DNA from: Hydrocarboniphaga effusa AP103
GTDB lineage: Bacteria > Pseudomonadota > Gammaproteobacteria > Nevskiales > Nevskiaceae
Assembly: GCF_000271305.1 (NCBI RefSeq)
Contig: NZ_AKGD01000003.1
Span: 124,001-188,000, forward strand
Length of the DNA: 64,000 bases
Direction of reading: 5' to 3'
Positions 43,196-52,410 of this stretch are shown here, piece after piece (within the stretch, counting starts at the first letter, position 1; the number at the start of each line of letters is the position of its first letter). The notes under the pieces were generated by a model. That model was not told the origin of the DNA. It worked only from the letters and a program-made list of their open reading frames with translations, and searched no databases. Position numbers and translations under genes: made by a program.

Positions 43196-44218
43196 TCAGG
43201 CGCGTGCGCGATACACGCCCGGACTACAGCCTTCCCGGCTGCGAAATGCCCGCGTGAAATTGGACGTATCGTTGAAGCCGAGTGAATACGCGATCTCGGT
43301 GACGCTCATGTCGGTCGTCGCCAGACGCTCGCAGGCGAGTTCGTGATTCACACGGCCGGCGATTTCTCGAAAGCTAGTCCCCTCACGCTCCAGATAGCGA
43401 TTGAGGCTCCGTGCTGACATGTTGAGCATGCCGGCGATTTCGGGCAGCGTCGGCAAGCCATCGCCGACTTCGCGCAGCGTCATCGCGATCCATTCGCCAA
43501 ACTGACGCACACCTACGACCTGATCAACGAGGGCACGACAACGCTCGTCGGCGACCTTGAACGAATTGGGATCGAACATCATCAGCGGATGGGCCGTCAG
43601 GCTGGCGGCGAAGCGCAGGCGCGTGCCGAATCCCCATTCGGAACCAAAGCTCGTGCGAACATCTTTGAGCTCCGAATATCGCGCGACATGCGGTGGCGGC
43701 AGCATCGAAATCTGCAGTCGGCACGGCGGTCGCGCACCCGCAAACATTTCGTGCAGATTGCGCAGCGCCGCCGAGCCGATCAGCTCGAGGTGAAACAGCA
43801 GGCATTCGTGGCCCATCGCCGTGGTCGGCGTGAAATGCAACTCCGCGTGTTCCGGCGTCAAGGTGTCCCGCAACTGGAATGTCGGCATCACGAGTCGGAA
43901 GTAGCGCGATACAAATCGAATCGCCTGGCCGACATTCGCACAACTCAGCATCCCGAATCCGACGATGCTGTGCGCACTGACCGACAACAGCTTGCCGAGT
44001 TCAAGACCCAAATCGGTACGCCCACTTTCCTTCAGCGCAGCACTGACCAATCGCTCGACGGTCGAGAACGGCAACAAAGCATCGGGTTCCTGCAGTTTTT
44101 CCGGCGAAAGCCCAACGCTCGATGCAATGCTCAGTATGTCGACGCCTTGCGGCCGCAACACTTCATCGAGTCGCAAGTAATAGCGCGCCGGTACGCGAAC
44201 GTCTTTTGATTTGGCCAT
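43196..44218 (-). CDS. AraC-family regulator divergent from alkB
   Basis: 340 aa. N-terminal Arabinose_bd-type sensor (residues 15-200: GVDILSIASSVGLSPEKL, GLELGKLLSVSAHSIVGFGM) and a C-terminal AraC domain (EIAGMLNMSARSLNRYLERE, VTEIAYSLGFNDTSNFTRAF). AlkR of Acinetobacter, which activates alkane hydroxylase genes, has the same architecture. The 124-base gap to the divergent alkB gene makes alkB its most likely target. Confidence 0.85.
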   Translation of the reverse strand: MAKSKDVRVPARYYLRLDEVLRPQGVDILSIASSVGLSPEKLQEPDALLPFSTVERLVSAALKESGRTDLGLELGKLLSVSAHSIVGFGMLSCANVGQAIRFVSRYFRLVMPTFQLRDTLTPEHAELHFTPTTAMGHECLLFHLELIGSAALRNLHEMFAGARPPCRLQISMLPPPHVARYSELKDVRTSFGSEWGFGTRLRFAASLTAHPLMMFDPNSFKVADERCRALVDQVVGVRQFGEWIAMTLREVGDGLPTLPEIAGMLNMSARSLNRYLEREGTSFREIAGRVNHELACERLATTDMSVTEIAYSLGFNDTSNFTRAFRSREGCSPGVYRARA

Positions 44219-44266
44219 CGGCTTCTCCTCCGTGACTGGCGCATTATGACCATAGGTTGGCTGAAT

Positions 44267-44300
44267 TTGACAAGAGCGAAATAGGGCATGTCGGTAGTAT
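44267..44300 (+). promoter_or_regulatory. Possible activator-dependent alkB promoter elements
   Basis: A consensus TTGACA (44267-44272) and TAGTAT (44295-44300) are 22 bases apart, too far for good unassisted sigma-70 use. That would fit a promoter needing the divergent AraC activator. The ribosome site AGAGAGGAG lies just before ATG 44343. Confidence 0.3.
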
Positions 44301-44342
44301 GTGCACGCTGCTAAGCCTTACTAGAGAGAGAGGAGAATTCAA

Positions 44343-45755
44343 ATGGATGGCATTGCTCGCATGCCGACCAACAACACGTGGGTTGACGGTAAACGCTACT
44401 GGTGGTTACTGAGCCCCGCATTGCCGCTGATTGCATTGGGGTCAGTCTTTGCTTCGCTCTACGGCGCTCCGGCCTGGACGCTGTGGATTTTGCCGGTCGT
44501 TTTCTACTGTGGCGTTCCGTTGTTCGATTGGCTGATTTCGGAAGACCGCGTCAACGCGCCGGAATCGGCGGTGGCCGGACTCGATCAGGATCGCTACTAC
44601 CGTCGGATCGTTTATCTCTACATTCCGACGCAGTACGTGATCACGATTCTGGGTGCCTGGTACGCCGTTCAAGGCACGCTGGACATCTGGGGGCTCGCCG
44701 GCCTGACCATCACGGTGGGCATGATCAACGGCGTGGGCATCAACACCGCACACGAGCTGGGTCACAAGACCAATTCGCTCGAGCGTTGGTTGGCGCGCAT
44801 CACGCTGGCGCCGGTGGCCTACGGCCATTTCTTCATTGAGCACAACAAGGGTCATCACAAGAACGTTGCAACGCCGGAAGATCCCGCGAGTTCGCGAATG
44901 GGCGAGTCGTTCTGGACGTTTTTGCCGCGATCGGTGATCGGCAGTGCCCGCTCGGCCTGGCACATCGAGGCCGAACGTCTCAAGCGTATCGACCGTCCGG
45001 CCTGGTCGATGAAGAACGAAAACCTGCAGTCTTGGGCGATGACGGTAGTAATGTTCGCCGCGCTCACCGCGTGGCTCGGTTGGGGCGCTCTGTTGTTCCT
45101 CGTCGTGCAAGCCATCTACGGCTTCTGCCTGCTCGAAGTCGTGAATTATCTCGAGCATTACAGCCTGGCACGAAAGAAGGACGCCAATGGACGCTACGAG
45201 CGGTGCCAGCCGCGTCACTCGTGGAACAGCAACCACGTCGTCACCAATCTGCTGTTGTATCAGCTGCAGCGTCATTCGGATCACCACGCCAACCCGACGC
45301 GCCGCTATCAAGCGCTGCGTCACTTCGAAGATAGCCCGCAGCTGCCATCAGGTTACGCCGGCATGATCCTCGTGGCCTACTTTCCGCCGCTGTGGTTCAA
45401 GCTCATGAATCCTCGCGTCGTCGCGCATCACGGCGGTGATTTGCTCAAGGCAAATCTGCATCCGCGAGCCCGCGAACGCTTGCTCAAGCGCTACATGCCG
45501 AACTACGTGCCGGAACGCGAAATGGGGACCGTCAAGAAGGCTGAAAAGCCGACCGCTGAACAAGCCAAGCCGGTGAGCGCGACGGATCGCTACGAGTGCC
45601 CGAATTGCCAGTACATCTACGTGGAATCCGTCGGTTGCCCGGCTGAGGGCTATCCAGCAGGCACCACTTGGGCTTCGCTGCCAGCGGACTGGCCTTGCCC
45701 TCAGTGTGCGGTGCGCGAGAAGCCCGACTTCAAGCCGGTTCCGGCACAGCAGTAA
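44343..45755 (+). CDS. alkB: Alkane 1-monooxygenase fused to rubredoxin
   Basis: Inner-membrane non-heme di-iron hydroxylase that oxidises n-alkanes at the terminal carbon. 470 aa, longer than plain AlkB (about 400). The histidine boxes are present: NTAHELGHKTNS, EHNKGHHKNVATPED, NYLEHYSL and LQRHSDHHANPTRRYQ. Several membrane helices lie before residue 290. Residues about 415-465 form a rubredoxin with iron ligands in YECPNCQYIY and WPCPQCAV, replacing a separate electron carrier. A strong AGAGAGGAG site precedes the ATG. It is the first gene of the presumed alkane operon; a hairpin follows before the DUF1302 gene. Confidence 0.97.
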   Translation: MDGIARMPTNNTWVDGKRYWWLLSPALPLIALGSVFASLYGAPAWTLWILPVVFYCGVPLFDWLISEDRVNAPESAVAGLDQDRYYRRIVYLYIPTQYVITILGAWYAVQGTLDIWGLAGLTITVGMINGVGINTAHELGHKTNSLERWLARITLAPVAYGHFFIEHNKGHHKNVATPEDPASSRMGESFWTFLPRSVIGSARSAWHIEAERLKRIDRPAWSMKNENLQSWAMTVVMFAALTAWLGWGALLFLVVQAIYGFCLLEVVNYLEHYSLARKKDANGRYERCQPRHSWNSNHVVTNLLLYQLQRHSDHHANPTRRYQALRHFEDSPQLPSGYAGMILVAYFPPLWFKLMNPRVVAHHGGDLLKANLHPRARERLLKRYMPNYVPEREMGTVKKAEKPTAEQAKPVSATDRYECPNCQYIYVESVGCPAEGYPAGTTWASLPADWPCPQCAVREKPDFKPVPAQQ

Positions 45756-45802
45756 CTCGCGGCACACCGCAGCAGTACCTAGAAAAGTAGAAAAAGCAGC
45801 CC

Positions 45803-45823
45803 ACGCCGACAGCCTGTCGGCGT
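45803..45823 (+). repeat. Inverted repeat between alkB and DUF1302 genes
   Basis: ACGCCGACAG and CTGTCGGCGT around a single C form a stem of 8-10 bp without a T tract. It could stabilise the alkB message or reduce read-through into the DUF1302-RND genes. Confidence 0.45.
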
Positions 45824-45908
45824 AGGGAGCGTGCGGCTCGCGTTCGCAGCGCGAAGTCCAACAAGTAAGCCGGCGCAAGCACCGGCGTTTCATGCGAGGG
45901 AGGAAACT

Positions 45909-48368
45909 ATGGTGATGCAGACGGCGCCTCGCGCGCTCAAGCGGTTCGCGTCAATCGTGGCGTTCGGCATGCTCGGGGGGCTGAGTAGTGTCGATGCCGC
46001 ATCGTTCAACGTTCCGGTGTTGGGCGAGAACATCAACGTCAATACAAACTCGACCGTGATCGTCGGTGCGGCGATTCGTTCGGAACCCCGCGCTGATAGC
46101 GCCATCGGCAAGAACAATCTCAACCCGGAAGTCTGCGGGCGCACCAACGAGAACGTCAGCTACTACCAGGCCTGCCAAGGTCTGTTCACCGAACAATACT
46201 TCGCAGCGCAGCATCTGGCGGAAGCGCCAGGATCGTTCAGCACCAACTTCGATCACGGCAACCTCAACTACGATCAGTGGGACTTCACCCAGGCTGCCGT
46301 TCGCTTCAATGGCGACCTCACCGCCACCTGGAAGGACTGGTCGTTCTTCGGAAAGATCATCGCGATCTACGATCCGGTGAACTACGACTTTCAGGAGACG
46401 TATCCGAACCTGATCACCAAGGACAACTACCAGCAGGTCGGCTATCGCACCCTGCCCGGCAGTATTGCGCTGCCGGTGCTCGGCGCACGTACGGACTCGG
46501 TGCCCTGCCCGGCGAACCGCAATCCGCTCGGCCTGCCGTGCGGCATCGTCTACGGCCCCGGCGGCCGCGTGAAGCAGAAGCGCACCGACTCGAAAACGCT
46601 CGAAGAAATCGGTCTGGGCGTACAGCTGCTCGACTTCAACATCTCCGGCAACATTGAGCTTCCCTACGATCAGGATTTGCAGATTCGTGTCGGTCGCCAA
46701 CAAGTGATCTGGGGTGAATCGACGGTCGAGTTCTTCGACTCGATCAACGTGCTAAATCCGCCGAACCTCAACAACTTCTTCCGCATCGGAGGCAACGGTC
46801 TCGACGATTTCTATCAGCCCGTCAATGCGATTTCGTTCGGCATCACGCCGGTCGATGGCATTAACTTCTCGGGTTGGTATGCTCTCGAATTCCGTCCGGT
46901 CGAATTACCGGCCGAGGGCGGCTTCTACTCGCCGGTGAACCTGGGCACCGAGAACGAAGGCCCGGACTACATCACTGTCGGCTTCGGTAATCTGACACCT
47001 GATCCGGATAACGTCGGTCGTCTGATCGACAATCCGCTGACGCTGATCACCAACACCGGCACGCGCGCTCAACGGCTGCGTGACGACAACCCGAAGAACA
47101 TCGATAACAACTTCGGCTTGAAGTTCGCATACGCCGCCGACTGGCTCAACAACGGCACCAATTTCGGCTTCTACTTCGCGAACTACACCTCGCGCATTCC
47201 GATCGTCAGCATCTACTCGACGGAAGAGTCCTGTGCCAAGCACGCGACCAACACGGTCGAGTTCCTGGCGATGTGCCCGGACATCCCGTTCCTGCATTTG
47301 CCGGCGAACGATCCGGCAGGCGCGACGGACAGCGCACTGTCGCTCGATGGCATCAAGGCGCAGCTCGAATATCCGCGCAATATCAAGATGTATGGCATCA
47401 GCTTCAACACGAGTTTTGGCGATGTCTCGGTGCAGGGCGAAGCCGCCTTCCGTCCGAACGAGCCCTTGCAAGTCGATGTCGTGGATTTGGTATTCGCTGG
47501 TCTTGGTCCGTCGATGACGAACTGCCACATTGCCCCGGGCTGCTCGGGTAGCACTGTGGGTTCCGGCACGCAGGCCGATGGCACCACCGGCATCTACGGA
47601 CCCAGCGATTATCAAACGGCGGACGGCGCTGGCGCCTACAACGACACCTTCGATCTGATCGTCGGAAATCTTCCGGGCTCGGGCCGCTCGTTCCCGAACT
47701 TCATCATTCCGTATCGCGGCGGCGTGATCGGCACCAATCCGGCGAACTCCTACATTCGCGGCTGGGAACGCTTCCAGACGCTGTCGCTGGACTTCGGCGC
47801 GACCTACGTCGAAGGCAACACCGACTTCACGCCACGATTGCTCGGCGCCGACCAAGTCATCTGGCTACCGGAAGTGGGCTTCCGCGGCATTCTCGATCTG
47901 CCGCCGCTCGATCAGCTGGCGCTAGCCGTTCCAGGTACGACGACGAGCCCCACCGCCGGTGCGGACGGCTCAGGTGCGGACGGCTCGCGTCAGGCGTGCT
48001 CGACCAATGTGGCCTGCCAGTACGGACCGGATGGTCTGCGCTTCAACCCGCATCAAGCCAACCTCGATCTGTATCCGACCAAGTGGTCGGGCGGCATCGG
48101 CTTGGTGCTGCTGATGCGTTGGGAGAGCGTGGCGCCGGGCATCAGTATCAACCCGACTTTCATTTTCAAGCATGACGTCTTCGGTCATTCCCCGGGCTAT
48201 CTCTCGAACTACGTCGAGGGTCGCACCTTGTGGGACACCAACATCGAAATCCGCTATCGCGAAAAGACGTCGTTGAACATTGGTTACCAAATGTGGGCCG
48301 GTGGTGGTGCTGCCAACCTGTTCCGCGACCGCGACACGATCAAGGTGTTTGCGAAGTATTCGTTCTAA
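45909..48368 (+). CDS. DUF1302 outer-membrane protein
   Basis: 819-aa secreted protein. Signal peptide: RFASIVAFGMLGGLSSVDAA. The body is rich in aromatic, Asn and Gly beta-strand patterns (IRVGRQQVIWGESTVEFFDS) and ends in a phenylalanine (KVFAKYSF), typical of outer-membrane barrels. DUF1302 proteins occur next to DUF1329, RND and YCF48-like genes in hydrocarbon and steroid degraders. ATG 45909 with GGGAGG is chosen; the frame is open from 45831. It probably moves a hydrophobic compound across the outer membrane together with the next three genes (inference). Confidence 0.88.
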   Translation: MVMQTAPRALKRFASIVAFGMLGGLSSVDAASFNVPVLGENINVNTNSTVIVGAAIRSEPRADSAIGKNNLNPEVCGRTNENVSYYQACQGLFTEQYFAAQHLAEAPGSFSTNFDHGNLNYDQWDFTQAAVRFNGDLTATWKDWSFFGKIIAIYDPVNYDFQETYPNLITKDNYQQVGYRTLPGSIALPVLGARTDSVPCPANRNPLGLPCGIVYGPGGRVKQKRTDSKTLEEIGLGVQLLDFNISGNIELPYDQDLQIRVGRQQVIWGESTVEFFDSINVLNPPNLNNFFRIGGNGLDDFYQPVNAISFGITPVDGINFSGWYALEFRPVELPAEGGFYSPVNLGTENEGPDYITVGFGNLTPDPDNVGRLIDNPLTLITNTGTRAQRLRDDNPKNIDNNFGLKFAYAADWLNNGTNFGFYFANYTSRIPIVSIYSTEESCAKHATNTVEFLAMCPDIPFLHLPANDPAGATDSALSLDGIKAQLEYPRNIKMYGISFNTSFGDVSVQGEAAFRPNEPLQVDVVDLVFAGLGPSMTNCHIAPGCSGSTVGSGTQADGTTGIYGPSDYQTADGAGAYNDTFDLIVGNLPGSGRSFPNFIIPYRGGVIGTNPANSYIRGWERFQTLSLDFGATYVEGNTDFTPRLLGADQVIWLPEVGFRGILDLPPLDQLALAVPGTTTSPTAGADGSGADGSRQACSTNVACQYGPDGLRFNPHQANLDLYPTKWSGGIGLVLLMRWESVAPGISINPTFIFKHDVFGHSPGYLSNYVEGRTLWDTNIEIRYREKTSLNIGYQMWAGGGAANLFRDRDTIKVFAKYSF

Positions 48369-48395
48369 CTAGAGTCAGCACAGAGGAGCTCAATC

Positions 48396-49751
48396 ATGAA
48401 GTCCAATCGTCTGTTGTTCGAAGTTTTGCTAGGGGCGAGCGCGCTCGCCCTCACTTTCAACGCTCACGCAAAAGCGCCAGCCGATCAAGTGGCCAAGCTG
48501 GGTAAGGAATTGACGCCCGTCGGTGCCGAGGCCGGCCCGAGTGCCGATGGTCTGGTTCCGAAATGGACGCCTGTCAAGCAGCAGGGAAAGCTGTCGGGTG
48601 AATTCGCTTCCGATCCGACGATCGAAGCCGAAAAACCGCAGTTCACCATCACCGCAGCGGAGCTCGCCAAGTACGGCGACAAGCTCAGCGAAGGTCACAA
48701 GTACCTGCTCAAGACGTTCAAGACCTACAAGATGCAGGTGTATCCGAGCCATCGTAACGTCGCTTGGCCGGACTTCATCTACAAGTCCACGGCCGAGAAC
48801 GCCGCGAACTGTACGCTCGAAGGCACCGACAACCCCGACAACTGCAAACAGGGCTTCCCGTATCCGATTCCGCAGAACGGCGCTGAAGTCATCTGGAATC
48901 ACCGACTGAAGTGGCGCGGAGACTCCGTGCGTCGCCAGAACGACCAGATGATCGTCGAGGCCGACGGACGCTTCCAGCTCGCACAGCTCGTCGAAGACGT
49001 GAAGTTCCTTTATGCCAATGAGAAGGACCCGGTGCCGTTGACGCAAGGCAAGGGCCTGTTCCTGTACTACCTCTCGAAGATCATCGCGCCGACGCGTACC
49101 GCTGGCACCATGATTCTGGTGAACGAAAGTGCAGGTACTGGCGCGACTGGTCGCGCCGCGTGGCTCTACGCACCAGCGCTCAAGCGCATTCGCCGTGCTC
49201 CGGCGGTTTGCTGCGACAACCCGTACGAAGGCACCGACGGTCAGCAGTTCTATGACCAGGTCGATATGTTCAATGGCGTGCTTGAGCGCTACACCTGGAA
49301 GCTGGTCGGCAAGCGCGAAATGATCGTGCCGTACAACAACTTCAAGGCCTCCCGCACCAAGTACGCGGAACTCGCCAAGCCGAACCATCTGAACACCGAC
49401 GTGCCGCGTTACGAGTATCACCGCGTCTGGGTGGTCGAAGCTACGCTGCGTCCTGGCGAGCGTCACACCTACGCCAAGCGCGTGTTCTACATCGATGAAG
49501 ATTCCTGGAGCGTGTTGATGGTCGACTGCTACGACGGCCAAGGCAAGCTGTACAACTTCCAGGAAGGTATGGCGGCACCGCAGGCCAACGTGCTCACGCA
49601 CTTTACGGTTCCGGAAATCATCTATCACTTCGATTCCGGTCGTTACTTCGTAACGGCCCTGCAGGCCGAAGGTGCGCCGAACGACTACAGCGTGCGTTAC
49701 CCCGAAGGCTTCTTCTCGGATAACGCTGTTCAGCAGCGCGCCTCGAAGTAA
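48396..49751 (+). CDS. DUF1329 periplasmic lipid-binding-type protein
   Basis: 451 aa with a clear signal peptide (LLFEVLLGASALALTFNAHA cut before KAPADQ). The family resembles LolA/LolB-like periplasmic lipid carriers, with conserved segments GAEVIWNHRLKWRGD, KRIRRAPAVCCDNPYEGTDG and FNGVLERYTWKLVGKREM. It lies 28 bases after the DUF1302 gene and 65 bases before the RND gene, behind which a hairpin sits. Likely a periplasmic shuttle between the inner-membrane RND pump and the DUF1302 barrel. Confidence 0.88.
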   Translation: MKSNRLLFEVLLGASALALTFNAHAKAPADQVAKLGKELTPVGAEAGPSADGLVPKWTPVKQQGKLSGEFASDPTIEAEKPQFTITAAELAKYGDKLSEGHKYLLKTFKTYKMQVYPSHRNVAWPDFIYKSTAENAANCTLEGTDNPDNCKQGFPYPIPQNGAEVIWNHRLKWRGDSVRRQNDQMIVEADGRFQLAQLVEDVKFLYANEKDPVPLTQGKGLFLYYLSKIIAPTRTAGTMILVNESAGTGATGRAAWLYAPALKRIRRAPAVCCDNPYEGTDGQQFYDQVDMFNGVLERYTWKLVGKREMIVPYNNFKASRTKYAELAKPNHLNTDVPRYEYHRVWVVEATLRPGERHTYAKRVFYIDEDSWSVLMVDCYDGQGKLYNFQEGMAAPQANVLTHFTVPEIIYHFDSGRYFVTALQAEGAPNDYSVRYPEGFFSDNAVQQRASK

Positions 49752-49767
49752 GAGCTCCCTCGAGATG

Positions 49768-49797
49768 GCTACGGGCTGACCTCTGTCAGCCCGTAGC
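49768..49797 (+). terminator. Strong hairpin between DUF1329 and RND genes
   Basis: GCTACGGGCTGAC and GTCAGCCCGTAGC form a perfect 13-bp stem with loop CTCT. There is no T tract, so it more likely acts as a partial attenuator or an mRNA 3'-end stabiliser than a full terminator. The RND gene starts 19 bases later. Confidence 0.55.
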
Positions 49798-49815
49798 ACC
49801 TATCTGGAATCGCCC

Positions 49816-52410
49816 ATGCACAGTGACTCCCGCGGCTGGTTCTCGACGTTATTCGTCAAGATCACCGAGCCTCTGATTTTCTCGAAGCGCCCCCTCACGC
49901 TCACCGTGATCGCGCTCATGACCCTGCTTCTGGGCCATCAGGCGTCGCAGCTCCAGCTGGACTCCGGCTATGAGAAGCAGTTGCCCAAAGATCATCCCTA
50001 CATTCAAGTCCTGAAAGAGCATCAGCAGCAGTTCGGCGGCGGTAACTCCGTCCTGCTGGCCGTCTCACAGAAAGATCCCGCCAAGACGGTCTATGACGGA
50101 TCGTTCCTCGACACCCTCAAGTCAGCGACCGACGCCGTGTTCTTCCTTCCGGGCGTCGACCGGACTCGTGTGAGCTCGCTGTTTACCCCCAACACCCGCT
50201 TCCTCGAAGTCGTCGAAGGCGGCTTCCGCGGCGGCAATGTCATCCCATCGGGATTCACGCCCTCCGGAGAATCGCTCGCGATCGTTCGCGACAATGTCGC
50301 CAAGGCGAGCATCGTGGGCCGCCTGGTGTCCAACGATCAGCGCTCTGCGATGGTCGTCGCCGAACTCGTCGACATCAACCCGCGAACCCAGGAGCAGTTG
50401 GACTACATCAAGACCGCGCACTTGTTCGAAGACATTCGTTCGCGCTTCACACGCGATACTCTTTATGAGCTCAGTCTCAAAGAAGATCATCCGCCGTTGA
50501 AGGCAGGCACGATCATCGCGCGCACTTACGAAGATCCTCGCGGGCTTCTGTTCCGCTTCAAACCGGTGGCCGGTTCGGCGACTGCAGACGATGGGGAAAC
50601 CGTTGAAGGCCGTTACTTCGGCAGTTCGCTCGACGTCGCGTCCAAACCCAATCCCGACTACAACGCCAATGTCGATGTGCAGATCATCGGCTTTGCGAAG
50701 GTCATCGGCGACGTGGCGGATGCCTCGTTCGAAGTGGTGGGTTTCTTCGGTTTGACGGTCTTCCTGGTTTGGCTCGTGCTGAGCTGGTACATGGGCTCGT
50801 TCATCATCGCCCTGTATCCGCTGTCCTGCGGTCTGCTTGCCGTCATCTGGGAGCTCGGCATCCTGCACCTAGCCGGCTACGGGCTCGATCCCTTCGCGAT
50901 TCTGGTCCCGTTCCTGGTACTGGCGATCAGCGTTTCGCACGGCATTCAGATCACCAGCTTCTGGCTGCTCGAAGTCGCCGACCATGGCCTGTCGAGCTTC
51001 GATGCCTCGCGGGCGACGTATCGCCGACTCGTCATTCCGGGCATCACCGCCCTGATCACCAACATCATCGGCTTCGGCACGATTCTGCTTATCCCGATCG
51101 GCATCGTGCAGGAAATGGCGATCAACGCCATGTTCGGTTTGGTCGCTGTGGTGGTGTGCAAGAAGATTCTACTGCCGTGTCTGCTGTCCTACGCCAAGAT
51201 CGGCAACCCGGAGCGCTTCCGTCGCTATCAGAACGACCGCGATCGCAAGCTAAAGCCGGTGTGGTGGCACCTGTCGGTGCTGACGCTCAAGCCAGCGGCC
51301 GTCACCGTGCTGTTGCTGGCAGCAACCACTTGGGCCGGTGCCTGGTGGATTGCCCGCGATCTGCAGATCGGCGAGCTGCACGAAGGCGTGCCGGCACTGC
51401 GCCCCGACTCGCGCTACAACACCGACTCGGCCTTCATCGCCGCCAATTATTCGATCGGTGTCGACATCCTGCAGGTCTACGGCCGCACTCAGAAGGACGG
51501 CTGCATCGACTACGACGTGATGAATCGCATCAACCGCTTCGGTTGGTTCCTTCAGAACACGCCGGGCGTCGTATCGACCGCCTCGATGGCCCAGCTCGAT
51601 CAAGTCGTCTGGGGCAAGTACAACGAAAGCAATCCGCGATGGACGCAGCTACCGCGATCACCTGATGGCCTGGTGCTGGCGGGTCAGCAATTCACCACAT
51701 CGACGGGTTTGCTCAACGAAGACTGTAGTGTGATGCCGACGTATGTCTTCACCAAGGATCACCGCGCGACCACGATCGATGGCGTGATTGCGGCGATCAA
51801 CCGCTTCAACGCTGATGCCAAGCCCGACGATCCCGTGCGGTTCGAGCTAGCGGGCGGCAATGTCGGCGTGCTCGCGGCGACCAACGACGTCATCAAGAAA
51901 ACCGAGTTCACGGTGCTGTTCTGGCTTTACTTGGCGATCATCGTGTGCGTGGCTGCCTCCTTCCGTGGCTTGGCGGGCGTGATCTGTGTGGTCGTGCCCC
52001 TGGCGGCTGTGTCCGTGTTCACTTACGCGATCATGGTCTTCCTCGGCATCGGTCAAACTGTCGCGACGCTACCCGTAGCGGCCTTTGCGGCAGGTATCGG
52101 CGTCGACTACGGTATCTACATCTACTCCGTGCTCGAGGAGAACGTGCAGTCGAAGGGCATGTCGATGCGCGAGGCTTACGCCGACACGCTGCATCAGACC
52201 GGCAAGGCGGTGGTAGTGACCGCGCTGGCGCTGTCGGCGAGCGTCGCGACCTGGATGTTGTCTGGCCTGCAGTTCCAGATCGACATGGGCATCCTGCTGA
52301 CGATCATGTTTCTCGCCAATGCCGCGGCGGCCCTGCTGATGCTGCCGGCGTTCTCGACGTTCCTCATCAAGCGCAGCACGCCCAAGTCGACGGAGGTCTA
52401 CGCCTCATGA
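49816..52410 (+). CDS. RND/MMPL-family inner-membrane transporter
   Basis: 864 aa with the RND two-fold plan: one N-terminal helix (PLTLTVIALMTLLLGHQASQ), a periplasmic domain, five helices with the sterol-sensing-like core (FLVLAISVSHGIQITSFWLL), a second periplasmic domain and five more helices (AAGIGVDYGIYIYSVLEENV). The length matches the MMPL/HpnN type, about 800-900 aa, rather than AcrB. Such pumps move lipids or hydrophobic compounds out of the inner membrane. The next gene's start overlaps its stop by four bases (ATGA). Confidence 0.9.
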   Translation: MHSDSRGWFSTLFVKITEPLIFSKRPLTLTVIALMTLLLGHQASQLQLDSGYEKQLPKDHPYIQVLKEHQQQFGGGNSVLLAVSQKDPAKTVYDGSFLDTLKSATDAVFFLPGVDRTRVSSLFTPNTRFLEVVEGGFRGGNVIPSGFTPSGESLAIVRDNVAKASIVGRLVSNDQRSAMVVAELVDINPRTQEQLDYIKTAHLFEDIRSRFTRDTLYELSLKEDHPPLKAGTIIARTYEDPRGLLFRFKPVAGSATADDGETVEGRYFGSSLDVASKPNPDYNANVDVQIIGFAKVIGDVADASFEVVGFFGLTVFLVWLVLSWYMGSFIIALYPLSCGLLAVIWELGILHLAGYGLDPFAILVPFLVLAISVSHGIQITSFWLLEVADHGLSSFDASRATYRRLVIPGITALITNIIGFGTILLIPIGIVQEMAINAMFGLVAVVVCKKILLPCLLSYAKIGNPERFRRYQNDRDRKLKPVWWHLSVLTLKPAAVTVLLLAATTWAGAWWIARDLQIGELHEGVPALRPDSRYNTDSAFIAANYSIGVDILQVYGRTQKDGCIDYDVMNRINRFGWFLQNTPGVVSTASMAQLDQVVWGKYNESNPRWTQLPRSPDGLVLAGQQFTTSTGLLNEDCSVMPTYVFTKDHRATTIDGVIAAINRFNADAKPDDPVRFELAGGNVGVLAATNDVIKKTEFTVLFWLYLAIIVCVAASFRGLAGVICVVVPLAAVSVFTYAIMVFLGIGQTVATLPVAAFAAGIGVDYGIYIYSVLEENVQSKGMSMREAYADTLHQTGKAVVVTALALSASVATWMLSGLQFQIDMGILLTIMFLANAAAALLMLPAFSTFLIKRSTPKSTEVYAS

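Noticed and set aside
46905..47855. A 316-codon frame antisense to the DUF1302 gene
   Set aside because: No domain, no ribosome site; a shadow of the barrel gene.
48429..49799. A 456-codon open frame antisense to the DUF1329 gene
   Set aside because: It mirrors a gene with a signal peptide and known family. The antisense product has no recognisable domain and is a codon-bias shadow.
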